From Lachnospiraceae bacterium UBA1760 (GTDB lineage: Bacteria > Bacillota > Clostridia > Lachnospirales > Lachnospiraceae), in the NCBI GenBank assembly GCA_002314775.1, contig DCHE01000010.1, forward strand, positions 1 to 18,814: 18,814 bases of DNA, in the 5' to 3' direction. Position 1 is the first letter of the stretch. Every line of letters starts with the position of its first letter. Positions 1 to 5,694 of the stretch are shown here, piece by piece. A program made the position numbers and the translations under genes. The notes under the pieces are model-generated. The model saw only the letters and a list, made by a program, of their open reading frames with translations. It ran no database searches and was not told where the DNA came from.

Positions 1-503
1 CCGTAAGCATCTGGAAGACCTGTAATAATGTGGTTAGAACGGCACTTTCTAATCTCCTCATCGTAAACATCAAATACACCAGCGTTATGTGTCTTTCTAT
101 ACTTTGTGTAGAACTCGATGATCTCTGGATCTACCTCATATCCGTTGTCTGAACAAGCCTTCATAGCCATACGGATACCACCGAATACGTTCATACCTCT
201 CTTAAATGGCTTATCTGTCTGAACACCAACGATTGTCTCCTTAGACTTATCGAGGTAACCTGCCTGATGTGAAGTAAGTGTAGAAACAACCTTTGTATCC
301 ATATCAAGAACACCGCCTGCTTCTCTCTCCTTCTTTGTAAGGTCCATAACCTGAGCCCAAAGATCCTTTGTGTTCTGTGTAGGTCCTGCTAAGAAAGCGT
401 CATCTCCCTCGTATACTTCATAGTTCTTCTGGATGAAGTCACGAACGTTGATCTCTTCCTTCCACTTCTCGCCTACGAAACCATTCCATGCTGCTGATTC
501 CAT
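1..503 (-). CDS. pflB: Formate C-acetyltransferase (pyruvate formate-lyase), N-terminal part
   Basis: This gene encodes the first 167 residues of pyruvate formate-lyase, the glycyl-radical enzyme that converts pyruvate and CoA to acetyl-CoA and formate in the cytoplasm of fermenting anaerobes. The rest, including the catalytic cysteines and the C-terminal glycyl radical site, lies beyond the left edge. The translation opens MESAAWNGFVGEKW and contains family segments such as VSTLTSHQAGYLDK, KPFKRGMNVFGGIRMA and TGLPDAYG, as in other PflB proteins. The ATG at 501-503 is chosen because an AAGGAGG ribosome binding site lies at 514-520 with ideal spacing. A near-consensus promoter lies about 100 bases upstream, with GntR-like palindromes within and above it (separate entries). 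The identification is secure; the activase gene pflA, often adjacent, is not visible here. Confidence 0.96.
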   Translation of the reverse strand, partial: MESAAWNGFVGEKWKEEINVRDFIQKNYEVYEGDDAFLAGPTQNTKDLWAQVMDLTKKEREAGGVLDMDTKVVSTLTSHQAGYLDKSKETIVGVQTDKPFKRGMNVFGGIRMAMKACSDNGYEVDPEIIEFYTKYRKTHNAGVFDVYDEEIRKCRSNHIITGLPDAY

Positions 504-608
504 TTTATTAATTCCTCCTTTAAATATAAAATACTCATCACGTCCTCTTCTCAATCAAAAGACATGACATTTAAATATTGGATTTATTAGCCTTTTCGGC
601 TTAATTTC

Positions 609-637
609 ATTATAAAATCAAATTGTATACACGTCAA
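609..637 (-). promoter_or_regulatory. Promoter of pflB with an internal palindrome
   Basis: Read on the minus strand, a -35 TTGACG (632-637) and a perfect -10 TATAAT (609-614) are separated by exactly 17 bases. The start of transcription should fall near 602, giving a leader of about 100 nt that begins with a small hairpin (AGCC/GGCT, about 588-600). The spacer contains the 8-bp palindrome TGTATACA (624-631), which is also found in the two larger palindromes at 677-697 and 12374-12416. A protein bound there would block RNA polymerase. The promoter is read directly from the sequence; the operator role is inferred. Confidence 0.8.
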
Positions 638-676
638 CCAAAAAACACCCCCAAATTGTACTTTTTTCCATACATA

Positions 677-697
677 GATTGTATACAATATACAATC
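677..697. promoter_or_regulatory. Perfect 9-3-9 palindrome, putative GntR-family operator upstream of pflB
   Basis: The arms GATTGTATA and TATACAATC are perfectly inverted around CAA. The 15-base core TGTATACAATATACA is identical to the centre of the 43-bp palindrome in front of ispE-gntR (12374-12416). The TTGTATACAA-like half resembles operators of FadR/FCD GntR regulators. It lies about 40 bp upstream of the pflB -35 and about 110 bp upstream of the promoter of the plus-strand DUF1858 gene, so it could serve either. The palindrome is certain; the regulator assignment is inferred. Confidence 0.6.
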
Positions 698-806
698 CGG
701 ATTCTTTCTTATTTTTGTCTTATTTTTGTCTCATTTTCGGTCTATTTTTTATTGTTTCTATTGTTTTTTCATATAACCCGGGTAAAAAAATACTATTAAA
801 ATACTA

Positions 807-834
807 TTGCAAATAATCCTCATCATGTTAAAAT
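807..834 (+). promoter_or_regulatory. Likely promoter of the DUF1858 gene
   Basis: A -35 TTGCAA (807-812) and a -10 TAAAAT (829-834) are separated by 16 bases. Transcription would start near 841. This rules out the earlier in-frame ATG at 833 and supports translation from 881. Confidence 0.55.
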
Positions 835-880
835 GAGTACACATAAATTATTGATGAATTCATTATTAAGGAGGCAGTAT

Positions 881-1093
881 ATGCAGCAGGTAACTAAGGA
901 TACATTAATCGGAGAAATTCTTGAGATAGATCCAGGCAACGCAGCAATTCTTATGGCAGCTGGTATGGGCTGTGTGGGATGTCCAGCTTCACAGATGGAG
1001 TCTCTTGAAGAGGCTTGTGCTGTACACGGTATGGATGTTGATGAGCTTCTTGGATCAATCAACGAATACCTTGCAAAGAAAGAAGCTAACTAA
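881..1093 (+). CDS. DUF1858 domain-containing CxxC protein
   Basis: This is a 70-residue cytoplasmic protein of the DUF1858 family, small disulphide/hydrid-type proteins common in clostridia and also found fused to redox or hybrid-cluster proteins. The family's role is poorly known. The translation shows the hallmark TLIGEILEIDPGNAAIL helix, then AGMGCVGCPAS with a CxxC pair at residues 27-30, then ESLEEACAVHGMDVDELL. The ATG at 881 is preceded by AAGGAGG (868-874) at good spacing; the in-frame ATG at 833 lacks a ribosome binding site and lies at the predicted -10 box. It is transcribed divergently from pflB and ends in a strong terminator. The stop codon sits inside a 15-bp tandem repeat (see repeat entry). 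A redox-linked role next to pflB is only a guess. Confidence 0.85.
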   Translation: MQQVTKDTLIGEILEIDPGNAAILMAAGMGCVGCPASQMESLEEACAVHGMDVDELLGSINEYLAKKEAN

Positions 1094-1142
1094 TTAGAGG
1101 CTAACTAATTAGAAGCTAACTAATTAGAAGCTAACTAAATAG
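1083..1142 (+). repeat. Four 15-bp tandem repeats spanning the DUF1858 stop codon
   Basis: The unit aRgctaactaattag occurs at 1083-1097, 1098-1112, 1113-1127 and 1128-1142 (last copy with one change), with a degenerate part copy after it. Because 15 is a multiple of three, every unit presents the same in-frame TAA after GCT AAC. Gain or loss of units therefore leaves the protein end EAN unchanged. Confidence 0.9.
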
Positions 1143-1166
1143 TGGCTAATTAGTCTTTGGCTATCT

Positions 1167-1216
1167 AAAGAAAAAGGTGGCAGCTACCAAAATCGGTAGC
1201 TGCCACCTTTTTCTTT
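1167..1216. terminator. Bidirectional intrinsic terminator between the DUF1858 gene and mecA
   Basis: A perfect 22-bp stem (1167-1188 with 1195-1216) closes a 6-nt loop. The arms start with A-rich and end with T-rich runs, so the hairpin works as a rho-independent terminator on both strands. It serves the plus-strand DUF1858 gene and the minus-strand mecA, whose stop codon is only 10 bases away. Confidence 0.95.
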
Positions 1217-1225
1217 GATCAGATA

Positions 1226-2170
1226 TTACTTTTTACTCGAAATATCGTAAAGAGTCTCTACTGCGTCCTCTCTAATCATGCACTTGTAATGCTCATGAAA
1301 ATATGAAGCAGTTGCATATATTCCTTTAAATGACTCGCCATACTCGCCGAATACGCTGCATACCTTTAAGAACTCAATATCATTCGTCATATCTCTTGAA
1401 ACAATAAGATAGAATTCATCATTTATCTCATCCTTATATAAGCAGCTTGAACCGCCAAAGCTCTTATTGACAATAGCACAGGACTTGATGATATCCTGCA
1501 GCGACTTAAACCTAAAGATGGCTACTGCATTTTTTACAGTTTCATTTACAGTTTCTTTTGCAGTATCATTTGCAGTTTTATTTGCAGCATCTTTTGAATT
1601 TTCCTTTTCAAAAGCCTTCGGAGCTATGCTGCCTGGTGTACTGTTCTTATTTAACTTGTTATCTGAGCCTTGTTCACTATTCTTTTTGTTGAGAGCATCA
1701 ATTGCGGCGCTCGAAAGTCCCTCTGCAAGACTTCCTAGTGCTTTAAGTATCTTATCTGCACCTGGAAGAACTCCCTTAGGCAGGTTCTCCTTATTAATGC
1801 CTGGAATCTCAAAATCCATATCAAGTGTTCCATCATCGAAATCCTCGATATCATCCTCATCCTCCTCAGGTGTATTAGGAAATGGCTTTGTAAATCTTGA
1901 AAATCTTGTATCTAATTCCTCAGGGTCACTGACCTTTGTAATGACAAGAATCAGACAGTCCGGATTCACAGGAATAGCCTCAATCATAAGAGGTGTCTCA
2001 TCAGCCTCGAATCCAAGCTCAATCTGTGCCTGCTGCATCATATCTCTAAATAACTCTTTGGCCTTATCAGTTCCATATGCAAGTTCAGATAAACGAATCT
2101 CTTTCTCTTCTAAATCTTCTCTATTCAAAGTACATCTGATCTGGTTTTCACTTATACGTTCAATCTTCAT
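1226..2170 (-). CDS. mecA: Adaptor protein MecA with enlarged linker
   Basis: MecA is the adaptor that delivers substrates to the ClpC-ClpP protease and promotes ClpC assembly; in Bacillus it targets ComK. The 314-residue translation has the N-terminal substrate-binding domain (about 1-88), with the typical REDLEEKEIRLSELAYGTDKA, LFRDMMQQAQIELGFEAD and VITKVSDPEELDTRFSRF segments. The C-terminal ClpC-binding domain is about residues 213-314 (FRFKSLQDII, then SCLYKDEINDEFYLIV). Between them is a linker of about 115 residues, first very acidic (EEDEDDIEDFDD), then hydrophilic with a K/N-x-T/A-A/V tetrapeptide repeat. The Bacillus protein is only about 218 residues, so this linker is exceptional. 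The ATG at 2168-2170 is chosen over the GTG at 2177-2179 because AAGGAG (2179-2184) is correctly spaced only for the ATG. It is monocistronic between its own promoter and a terminator. Confidence 0.92.
   Translation of the reverse strand: MKIERISENQIRCTLNREDLEEKEIRLSELAYGTDKAKELFRDMMQQAQIELGFEADETPLMIEAIPVNPDCLILVITKVSDPEELDTRFSRFTKPFPNTPEEDEDDIEDFDDGTLDMDFEIPGINKENLPKGVLPGADKILKALGSLAEGLSSAAIDALNKKNSEQGSDNKLNKNSTPGSIAPKAFEKENSKDAANKTANDTAKETVNETVKNAVAIFRFKSLQDIIKSCAIVNKSFGGSSCLYKDEINDEFYLIVSRDMTNDIEFLKVCSVFGEYGESFKGIYATASYFHEHYKCMIREDAVETLYDISSKK
1536..1595 (-). repeat. Five 12-bp tandem repeats inside mecA
   Basis: Five imperfect 12-base units (plus-strand form RCAGTHTYWTTT, roughly) run from 1536 to 1595 and encode tetrapeptides of the type K/N-D/E/K-T/A-A/V at about residues 192-212 of MecA. 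They lie at the end of the interdomain linker and suggest linker growth by slippage. Confidence 0.85.
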
Positions 2171-2205
2171 ATGAATCACTCCTTTTTTGAACCAAGAATC
2201 ATTTT

Positions 2206-2233
2206 ATCATAGTTTAACATAATTTTTTTACAA
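2206..2233 (-). promoter_or_regulatory. Likely promoter of mecA
   Basis: On the minus strand, -35 TTGTAA (2228-2233) and -10 TATGAT (2206-2211) are 16 bases apart. The predicted transcript starts about 30 bases before the mecA ATG, just upstream of its AAGGAG site. Confidence 0.6.
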
Positions 2234-2689
2234 GTAAAGCAAAATTTGATTTTGTTGCTTGATTTATTGATTAATTGCATTTATTATGATTGTAACACCC
2301 ATAATCCTAAAGCTTATAGCTTCTGGATAGCCATTTTTTTCTTCATCTTATAAGATGATCTTTTACATAATCATATTTTCTTATGATTATTATTCCCACA
2401 CAAAGTTTTTCAGACATTTCTTTAAAAAATGCCTTATAAGCATCCATTCTTTGTTTTTATAAAAAATATATCACAAGCATCGTTTTTTCTATTACTGTGT
2501 GGAGGCTTACAATTATATTATAGAAGGGATTTGGTAAGTTTTAAATGGGTTAAACTCCCAATTAGCTATATATTTTTATTATATTCGGTCATCATCATAT
2601 CAAATAAAAAATATTAATAAAAAGCGTCTTTGTGCTATTTCTCTCATGACCTGAATAATAATTATATATGTCACTAAAATAAATAATAT
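2234..2689. other. AT-rich gene-free stretch with several hairpins
   Basis: No convincing gene is seen in these roughly 450 bases. There is a 14-bp perfect dyad at 2344-2357, a perfect 9-bp hairpin at 2367-2390 with a 6-nt loop, and possible longer-range pairing of CCACAC (2396-2401) with GTGTGG (2497-2502). Short open frames on both strands (2343-2447 minus, 2429-2617 plus) have no ribosome binding site and the composition expected of AT-rich noise. Together with the orphan terminator at 2704-2753, the stretch may hold a non-coding RNA, but no known RNA family was recognised. Confidence 0.4.
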
Positions 2690-2753
2690 GATACGCACGT
2701 ATCGCCCCACTCAGGCCTGCACCCCAAGGCAGGTTTTGTGGTGGGGCTTTTTT
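2690..2753 (+). terminator. Orphan plus-strand terminator with preceding hairpin
   Basis: A 6-bp hairpin, GATACG/CGTATC (2690-2703), is followed at once by a GC-rich hairpin whose outer stem is GCCCCAC/GTGGGGC (2704-2710 with 2741-2747). That hairpin has an inner arm at 2713-2736, and a run of six T follows it. The T run makes it directional to the plus strand, yet no plus-strand gene precedes it. It may end a small RNA. Confidence 0.75.
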
Positions 2754-2820
2754 AGCATTTCCTTTTGCTCACCCGCAAGCTATATCTCCTCAGGGAAGCT
2801 TCCTTATTGTCCTTTGGATA

Positions 2821-2862
2821 AAAATAAAGAAGCTGTATCAAGCGACACAGCTTCTCTATTTT
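2821..2862 (-). terminator. Terminator of the ferredoxin gene
   Basis: Two 19-base arms (2821-2839 and 2844-2862) enclose a 4-nt loop. In minus-strand RNA the two non-Watson-Crick positions are G-U wobbles, whereas in plus-strand RNA they would be A-C mismatches. The hairpin is therefore built for the minus-strand transcript, and it ends in a U-rich run. It begins 20 bases after the ferredoxin stop codon. Confidence 0.9.
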
Positions 2863-2881
2863 AATATAAACCGACTGCTAA

Positions 2882-3052
2882 TTAAGCCTCAGCGATTGTT
2901 CCAACTGGACATCCACCAGCACATGCGCCACAGCTAATGCATGTATCTGCATCAATTACAAATACACCGCCATCCTCTGAGATAGCGCCAACTGGACAAG
3001 TACCAGCGCAAGCGCCACATCCAACACAGCCATCACCAATAACAAATGCCAT
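2882..3052 (-). CDS. 2[4Fe-4S] clostridial-type ferredoxin
   Basis: This is a 56-residue soluble ferredoxin, a low-potential electron carrier for enzymes such as pyruvate:ferredoxin oxidoreductase, hydrogenase or Rnf in anaerobes. Two CxxCxxCxxxCP cluster motifs are plain in the translation: CVGCGACAGTCP at about residues 9-20 and CISCGACAGGCP at about 38-49, in the usual pseudo-twofold repeat. The length matches classical clostridial ferredoxins. The ATG at 3050-3052 has a strong AAGGAGG site (3060-3066) at correct spacing. The gene stands alone, with its own promoter and terminator, and is divergent from the XRE regulator at 3312. The small size makes it easy to overlook. Its specific redox partner cannot be told from the sequence. 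Confidence 0.96.
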   Translation of the reverse strand: MAFVIGDGCVGCGACAGTCPVGAISEDGGVFVIDADTCISCGACAGGCPVGTIAEA

Positions 3053-3094
3053 AATGATTCCTCCTTGTAGTATTTATATTTCCATCACACCCAT

Positions 3095-3123
3095 ACTATA
3101 CTACATTTATTTTTTTAAAACAA
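3095..3123 (-). promoter_or_regulatory. Promoter of the ferredoxin gene
   Basis: On the minus strand, -35 TTGTTT (3118-3123) and -10 TATAGT (3095-3100) are separated by 17 bases. The predicted leader is about 36 nt and contains the AAGGAGG site. Confidence 0.7.
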
Positions 3124-3311
3124 GCTATATATTTATTTTCTATAACCAGTCATTCTATTATTTCACACACAGTTCTTCGCACTTTGCCTGTTATTTTTCT
3201 TAATATATTATTAACTTGTGTTTTTAATGTGGCAAATTTTGAACTTTTATGATAAAATCGAAGCATATTACCGATGATAGAATCAAAGCAATAGAAAAGG
3301 GAGAAGAATTA

Positions 3312-3845
3312 ATGGGAAGACGTGCATCAAAAGCAACCGAAAACATTTACTATCTTGCAAGATGTAAGGCAGCTCATGAGAACGAGGCATTTACAAGCCG
3401 TGAGAAGGCTGCTGCAATACTGGGTATTGAAAGAAGCAGACTTGCCAGAATTGAGCTAGATAAGATTACACCATATTCCGAGGAGGTTGTCATCATGGCG
3501 AAGGCCTACAACGCTCCTTATCTTTACGCAAATTACTGTGACTTTACTTGTCCGATTGGAATTCTCCAGAGAAAGCAGAAGGAATCTCCGTTTATGCCAA
3601 AGGAGGAATCGCTTGAAAGGCTTGCACTTGGATTTTTAAGCTCATCTCAGAGAATTGATGATATCTCTAAATCCCTTGTAAACATTTCAAAGGATGGACA
3701 GATTACTGAAAATGAATTCGAGAGCTTCCACGAGGTTTTGCAGGCTATGGCTGAGATTTCAGAAAATATAAAGGCCATAAAGGATTGGATTTCTTCAAAT
3801 CCGACACTTAAAAAGCAGTTCGCAAAGGATCTTCTGGATACCTGA
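3312..3845 (+). CDS. XRE-type helix-turn-helix regulator
   Basis: This is a 177-residue predicted cytoplasmic DNA-binding protein. Residues about 25-75 form an XRE/Cro-like helix-turn-helix (SREKAAAILGIERSRLARIE, then a conserved EEVVIMAKAYNAP helix). A short YCDFTCPIG segment follows, and then an acidic, helical C-terminal part (about 95-177) rich in Ile, Glu and Lys that could mediate dimerisation. The ATG at 3312 is chosen because an AAGGGAG site lies just upstream; the in-frame ATG at 3249 has no ribosome binding site and coincides with a TATGAT -10-like box (3248-3253), so it may lie outside the transcript. The gene diverges from the ferredoxin gene, which it might regulate, though nothing in the sequence shows this. 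Its target is unknown. Confidence 0.8.
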   Translation: MGRRASKATENIYYLARCKAAHENEAFTSREKAAAILGIERSRLARIELDKITPYSEEVVIMAKAYNAPYLYANYCDFTCPIGILQRKQKESPFMPKEESLERLALGFLSSSQRIDDISKSLVNISKDGQITENEFESFHEVLQAMAEISENIKAIKDWISSNPTLKKQFAKDLLDT

Positions 3846-3858
3846 TATTTAAAATAAT

Positions 3859-3920
3859 AAAAACATAACCCCCTGCAAAGCATTATGATATCTAAGCTTA
3901 TCGCAGGGGGTTATGTTTTT
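3859..3920. terminator. Bidirectional terminator between the XRE gene and rsmI
   Basis: A perfect 18-bp stem (3859-3876 with 3903-3920) encloses a 26-nt loop. Flanking A and T runs allow termination in both directions, after the XRE gene on the plus strand and at the end of the long rsmI operon on the minus strand. The loop is unusually long for an intrinsic terminator. Confidence 0.9.
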
Positions 3921-3967
3921 TTGTTTTGTTATTACTATGTATTTTATCTTTTGGACAAATACCCATA

Positions 3968-4810
3968 CTATATATCTAAGGATTCCTTATACACATCTCG
4001 CTTTGGAAGGTTTCTTTCCTCCGCAACCTTTTTTATTGCATCCTTTTTAGTCATTCCCTCATTTATATACTTCTCTATATGTTCTGGAATCGACATACTC
4101 TCCCAGGCCTTCGCCTTCTCCTCCTTAATATCACGGAAGGACTTTCCCTCAATGACAAGCACAAACTCTCCTCTCGGATCCTCTGTCTCGTAAAAGTCTA
4201 TTGCCTCTTTTATCGTAGTTTTATCAAAGGTTTCATGCTTCTTCGTAAGCTCTCTGCAAAGAGTTATGCTTCTGTCCCCAAGATAATTATATAGCTCACC
4301 TAAGGTTTTCTTTAGCCTGTGCGGAGCCTCGTAAATGATAATTGTTCTGGTCTCGTTCCTTAATGCTTCAAGAATCTCCTTCTTCTCCTTATTCTCAGAA
4401 GGTAAAAATGCCTCGAAGCAAAATCTTCTTGTAGCCTGGCCTGAGGCTATAAGTGCATTTAAAAATGCTGCTGCCCCTGGAACCGGTATAACCCTTATTC
4501 CCTCCTCGTAGCACTTCATGGCAAGCACCTCGCCCGGGTCAGAAATACCAGGAGTTCCGGCATCTGTTATAACTGCTATATTTTCACCATTTAAAAGACG
4601 TCCTATAAGATAGTCTGCCTTATCGTATTTATTAAATTCATGATAGCTTGTCATAGGCGTCTGAATTTCAAAATGATTGAGGAGCTTAATGCTGTTACGA
4701 GTATCCTCAGCAGCAATAAGATCCACCTCCTTAAGAATTCTGACTGCCCTGAAGGTCATATCCTCAAGATTTCCTATTGGTGTTGCAACAAGATATAAAT
4801 TACCTGTCAT
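3968..4810 (-). CDS. rsmI: 16S rRNA (cytidine(1402)-2'-O)-methyltransferase
   Basis: RsmI methylates the 2'-O of C1402 in 16S rRNA, using SAM, near the ribosomal P site. The 280-residue translation starts MTGNLYLVATPIGNLEDMTF, the family signature. It has AAEDTR (34-38), the glycine-rich ITDAGTPGISDPG (81-93) and IPVPGAAA (108-115) motifs of tetrapyrrole-methylase-fold enzymes, and a lysine-rich C-terminal tail (MTKKDAIKKVAEERNL). The ATG at 4808-4810 follows AAAGGAG at good spacing. The gene is the last of the operon and is followed by the 3859-3920 terminator. A structured 98-nt spacer separates it from trmN6, and the rsmI ribosome binding site can pair with an upstream complementary segment (see findings). 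The family assignment is secure. Confidence 0.95.
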   Translation of the reverse strand: MTGNLYLVATPIGNLEDMTFRAVRILKEVDLIAAEDTRNSIKLLNHFEIQTPMTSYHEFNKYDKADYLIGRLLNGENIAVITDAGTPGISDPGEVLAMKCYEEGIRVIPVPGAAAFLNALIASGQATRRFCFEAFLPSENKEKKEILEALRNETRTIIIYEAPHRLKKTLGELYNYLGDRSITLCRELTKKHETFDKTTIKEAIDFYETEDPRGEFVLVIEGKSFRDIKEEKAKAWESMSIPEHIEKYINEGMTKKDAIKKVAEERNLPKRDVYKESLDI

Positions 4811-4925
4811 AATGGCATCTCCTTTTATAATGTAAGTCGCAGCCAACTCCCACTTACGTGGGACCCTTCTGCGACAAGCAGGAGATGCATTCCAAATCAT
4901 GACTTACGTCATGATGGCATCTCCT
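4811..4925 (-). promoter_or_regulatory. Structured trmN6-rsmI spacer, possible SD-masking element
   Basis: In minus-strand RNA this region has four parts in order: a first copy of AGGAGAUGCCAU at the end of trmN6 (4914-4925); an 8-bp hairpin with GUAA tetraloop (4896-4915) over the trmN6 stop codon; AAUGCAUCUCCU (4880-4891), complementary to both copies of AGGAGAUGCCAU; and a second hairpin (4836-4875) with a 7-bp outer stem, a 5x5 internal loop and a 6-bp inner stem, also capped by GUAA. The second AGGAGAUGCCAU copy (4812-4823) is the rsmI ribosome binding site. Pairing of 4880-4891 with 4811-4823 gives 12 base pairs with a single bulge and would hide the SD. The pairing is visible; the regulatory role is inferred. 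Confidence 0.5.
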
Positions 4926-5694
4926 CATAATACCTAAGAAGTTCTTTTGTGTAGCTTCCATCATCGTTGTAAACAGTGAGTGTAGGCAGAAGCTTTAGCA
5001 TAGGCCTTCCGCCCTTTATGCCCTCGATTAAAACCATGTTGGCTTCCTTTCCCCTCTTAGGCTCAACAAGCTGCATTCTCTTAGGCTCAAGCTTGTATTT
5101 CTTCATAACAGATATTATCTCCGGAAGTCTGAAGGGCTTATGCACCATAGCAAAGGTTCCTCCCTGCTTTAGGAGAAATGCACCCTCTCTCACACAGTCC
5201 TCTAAATTAATCAGTATCTCATGTCTGGCAATATTTAGTGCACTAAGCTCCGAATGAAGCCCGTCATCCCCGTTAATATAAGGGGGATTAACAGTCACTG
5301 TATCAAAGCTGTCATGGCTAAATAGTTCTCTCACCTTTTTTACATCTGCATTTATAAATTCCACTGTATCCGAGCATTTATTGAGCTGGGCGCTTCTTTT
5401 TGCCATATCTGATACTTCCTTCTGGATTTCAATACCGTAGAATTTACTGCCCTTATCCTTCGCTCTCATAAGAATTGGAATAATCCCATTGCCGGAGCAA
5501 AAATCGATGCACCTTCCACTCTTTTTTGCTTTTACAAAATTAGCAAGGAGTACAGCGTCCATTCCAAAGCAGAAGTATGACGGGTTCTGTATTAAACAGA
5601 ACCCGTTGCATAAAAGATCATCTATTCTTTCGTTTTTAAGAAGAATATTTTCAAGAAGAATATCTTCAAGAGGATTAACGTCCTTAGTCATCAT
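4909..5694 (-). CDS. trmN6: tRNA1(Val) (adenine(37)-N6)-methyltransferase family protein (YabB-like)
   Basis: This is a SAM-dependent N6-adenine methyltransferase of the TrmN6/YfiC/YabB family, which modifies A37 of tRNA. The 261-residue translation has the N-terminal family segment (QNPSYFCFGMDAVLLANF, 36-53), SAM motif I (DFCSGNGIIPILM, 64-76), an acidic motif (FYGIEI, 85-90) and the catalytic NPPY (136-139). Two ATG codons at 5689-5694 are possible starts and both overlap the end of ricT; the first is used here, with GGAAG upstream. A longer frame to 5733 lies entirely within ricT and adds nothing family-like. The order ricT-trmN6-rsmI matches yaaT-yabB-yabC of Bacillus. The exact tRNA substrate in Firmicutes is less certain than the family. 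Confidence 0.88.
   Translation of the reverse strand: MMTKDVNPLEDILLENILLKNERIDDLLCNGFCLIQNPSYFCFGMDAVLLANFVKAKKSGRCIDFCSGNGIIPILMRAKDKGSKFYGIEIQKEVSDMAKRSAQLNKCSDTVEFINADVKKVRELFSHDSFDTVTVNPPYINGDDGLHSELSALNIARHEILINLEDCVREGAFLLKQGGTFAMVHKPFRLPEIISVMKKYKLEPKRMQLVEPKRGKEANMVLIEGIKGGRPMLKLLPTLTVYNDDGSYTKELLRYYEEMPS

Noticed and set aside
1467..2174. Long plus-strand open frame antisense to mecA
   Set aside because: It is the mirror of the mecA coding frame; its Ser/Phe-rich translation and lack of a ribosome binding site mark it as a shadow.
2343..2447. Minus-strand open frame of 34 codons upstream of mecA
   Set aside because: No ribosome binding site or recognisable motif; its end falls in a palindrome. 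Too little to call a gene.
2429..2617. Plus-strand open frame of 62 codons, hydrophobic
   Set aside because: No ribosome binding site, AT-rich F/I/Y/K composition as expected of non-coding AT-rich DNA, and no family resemblance.
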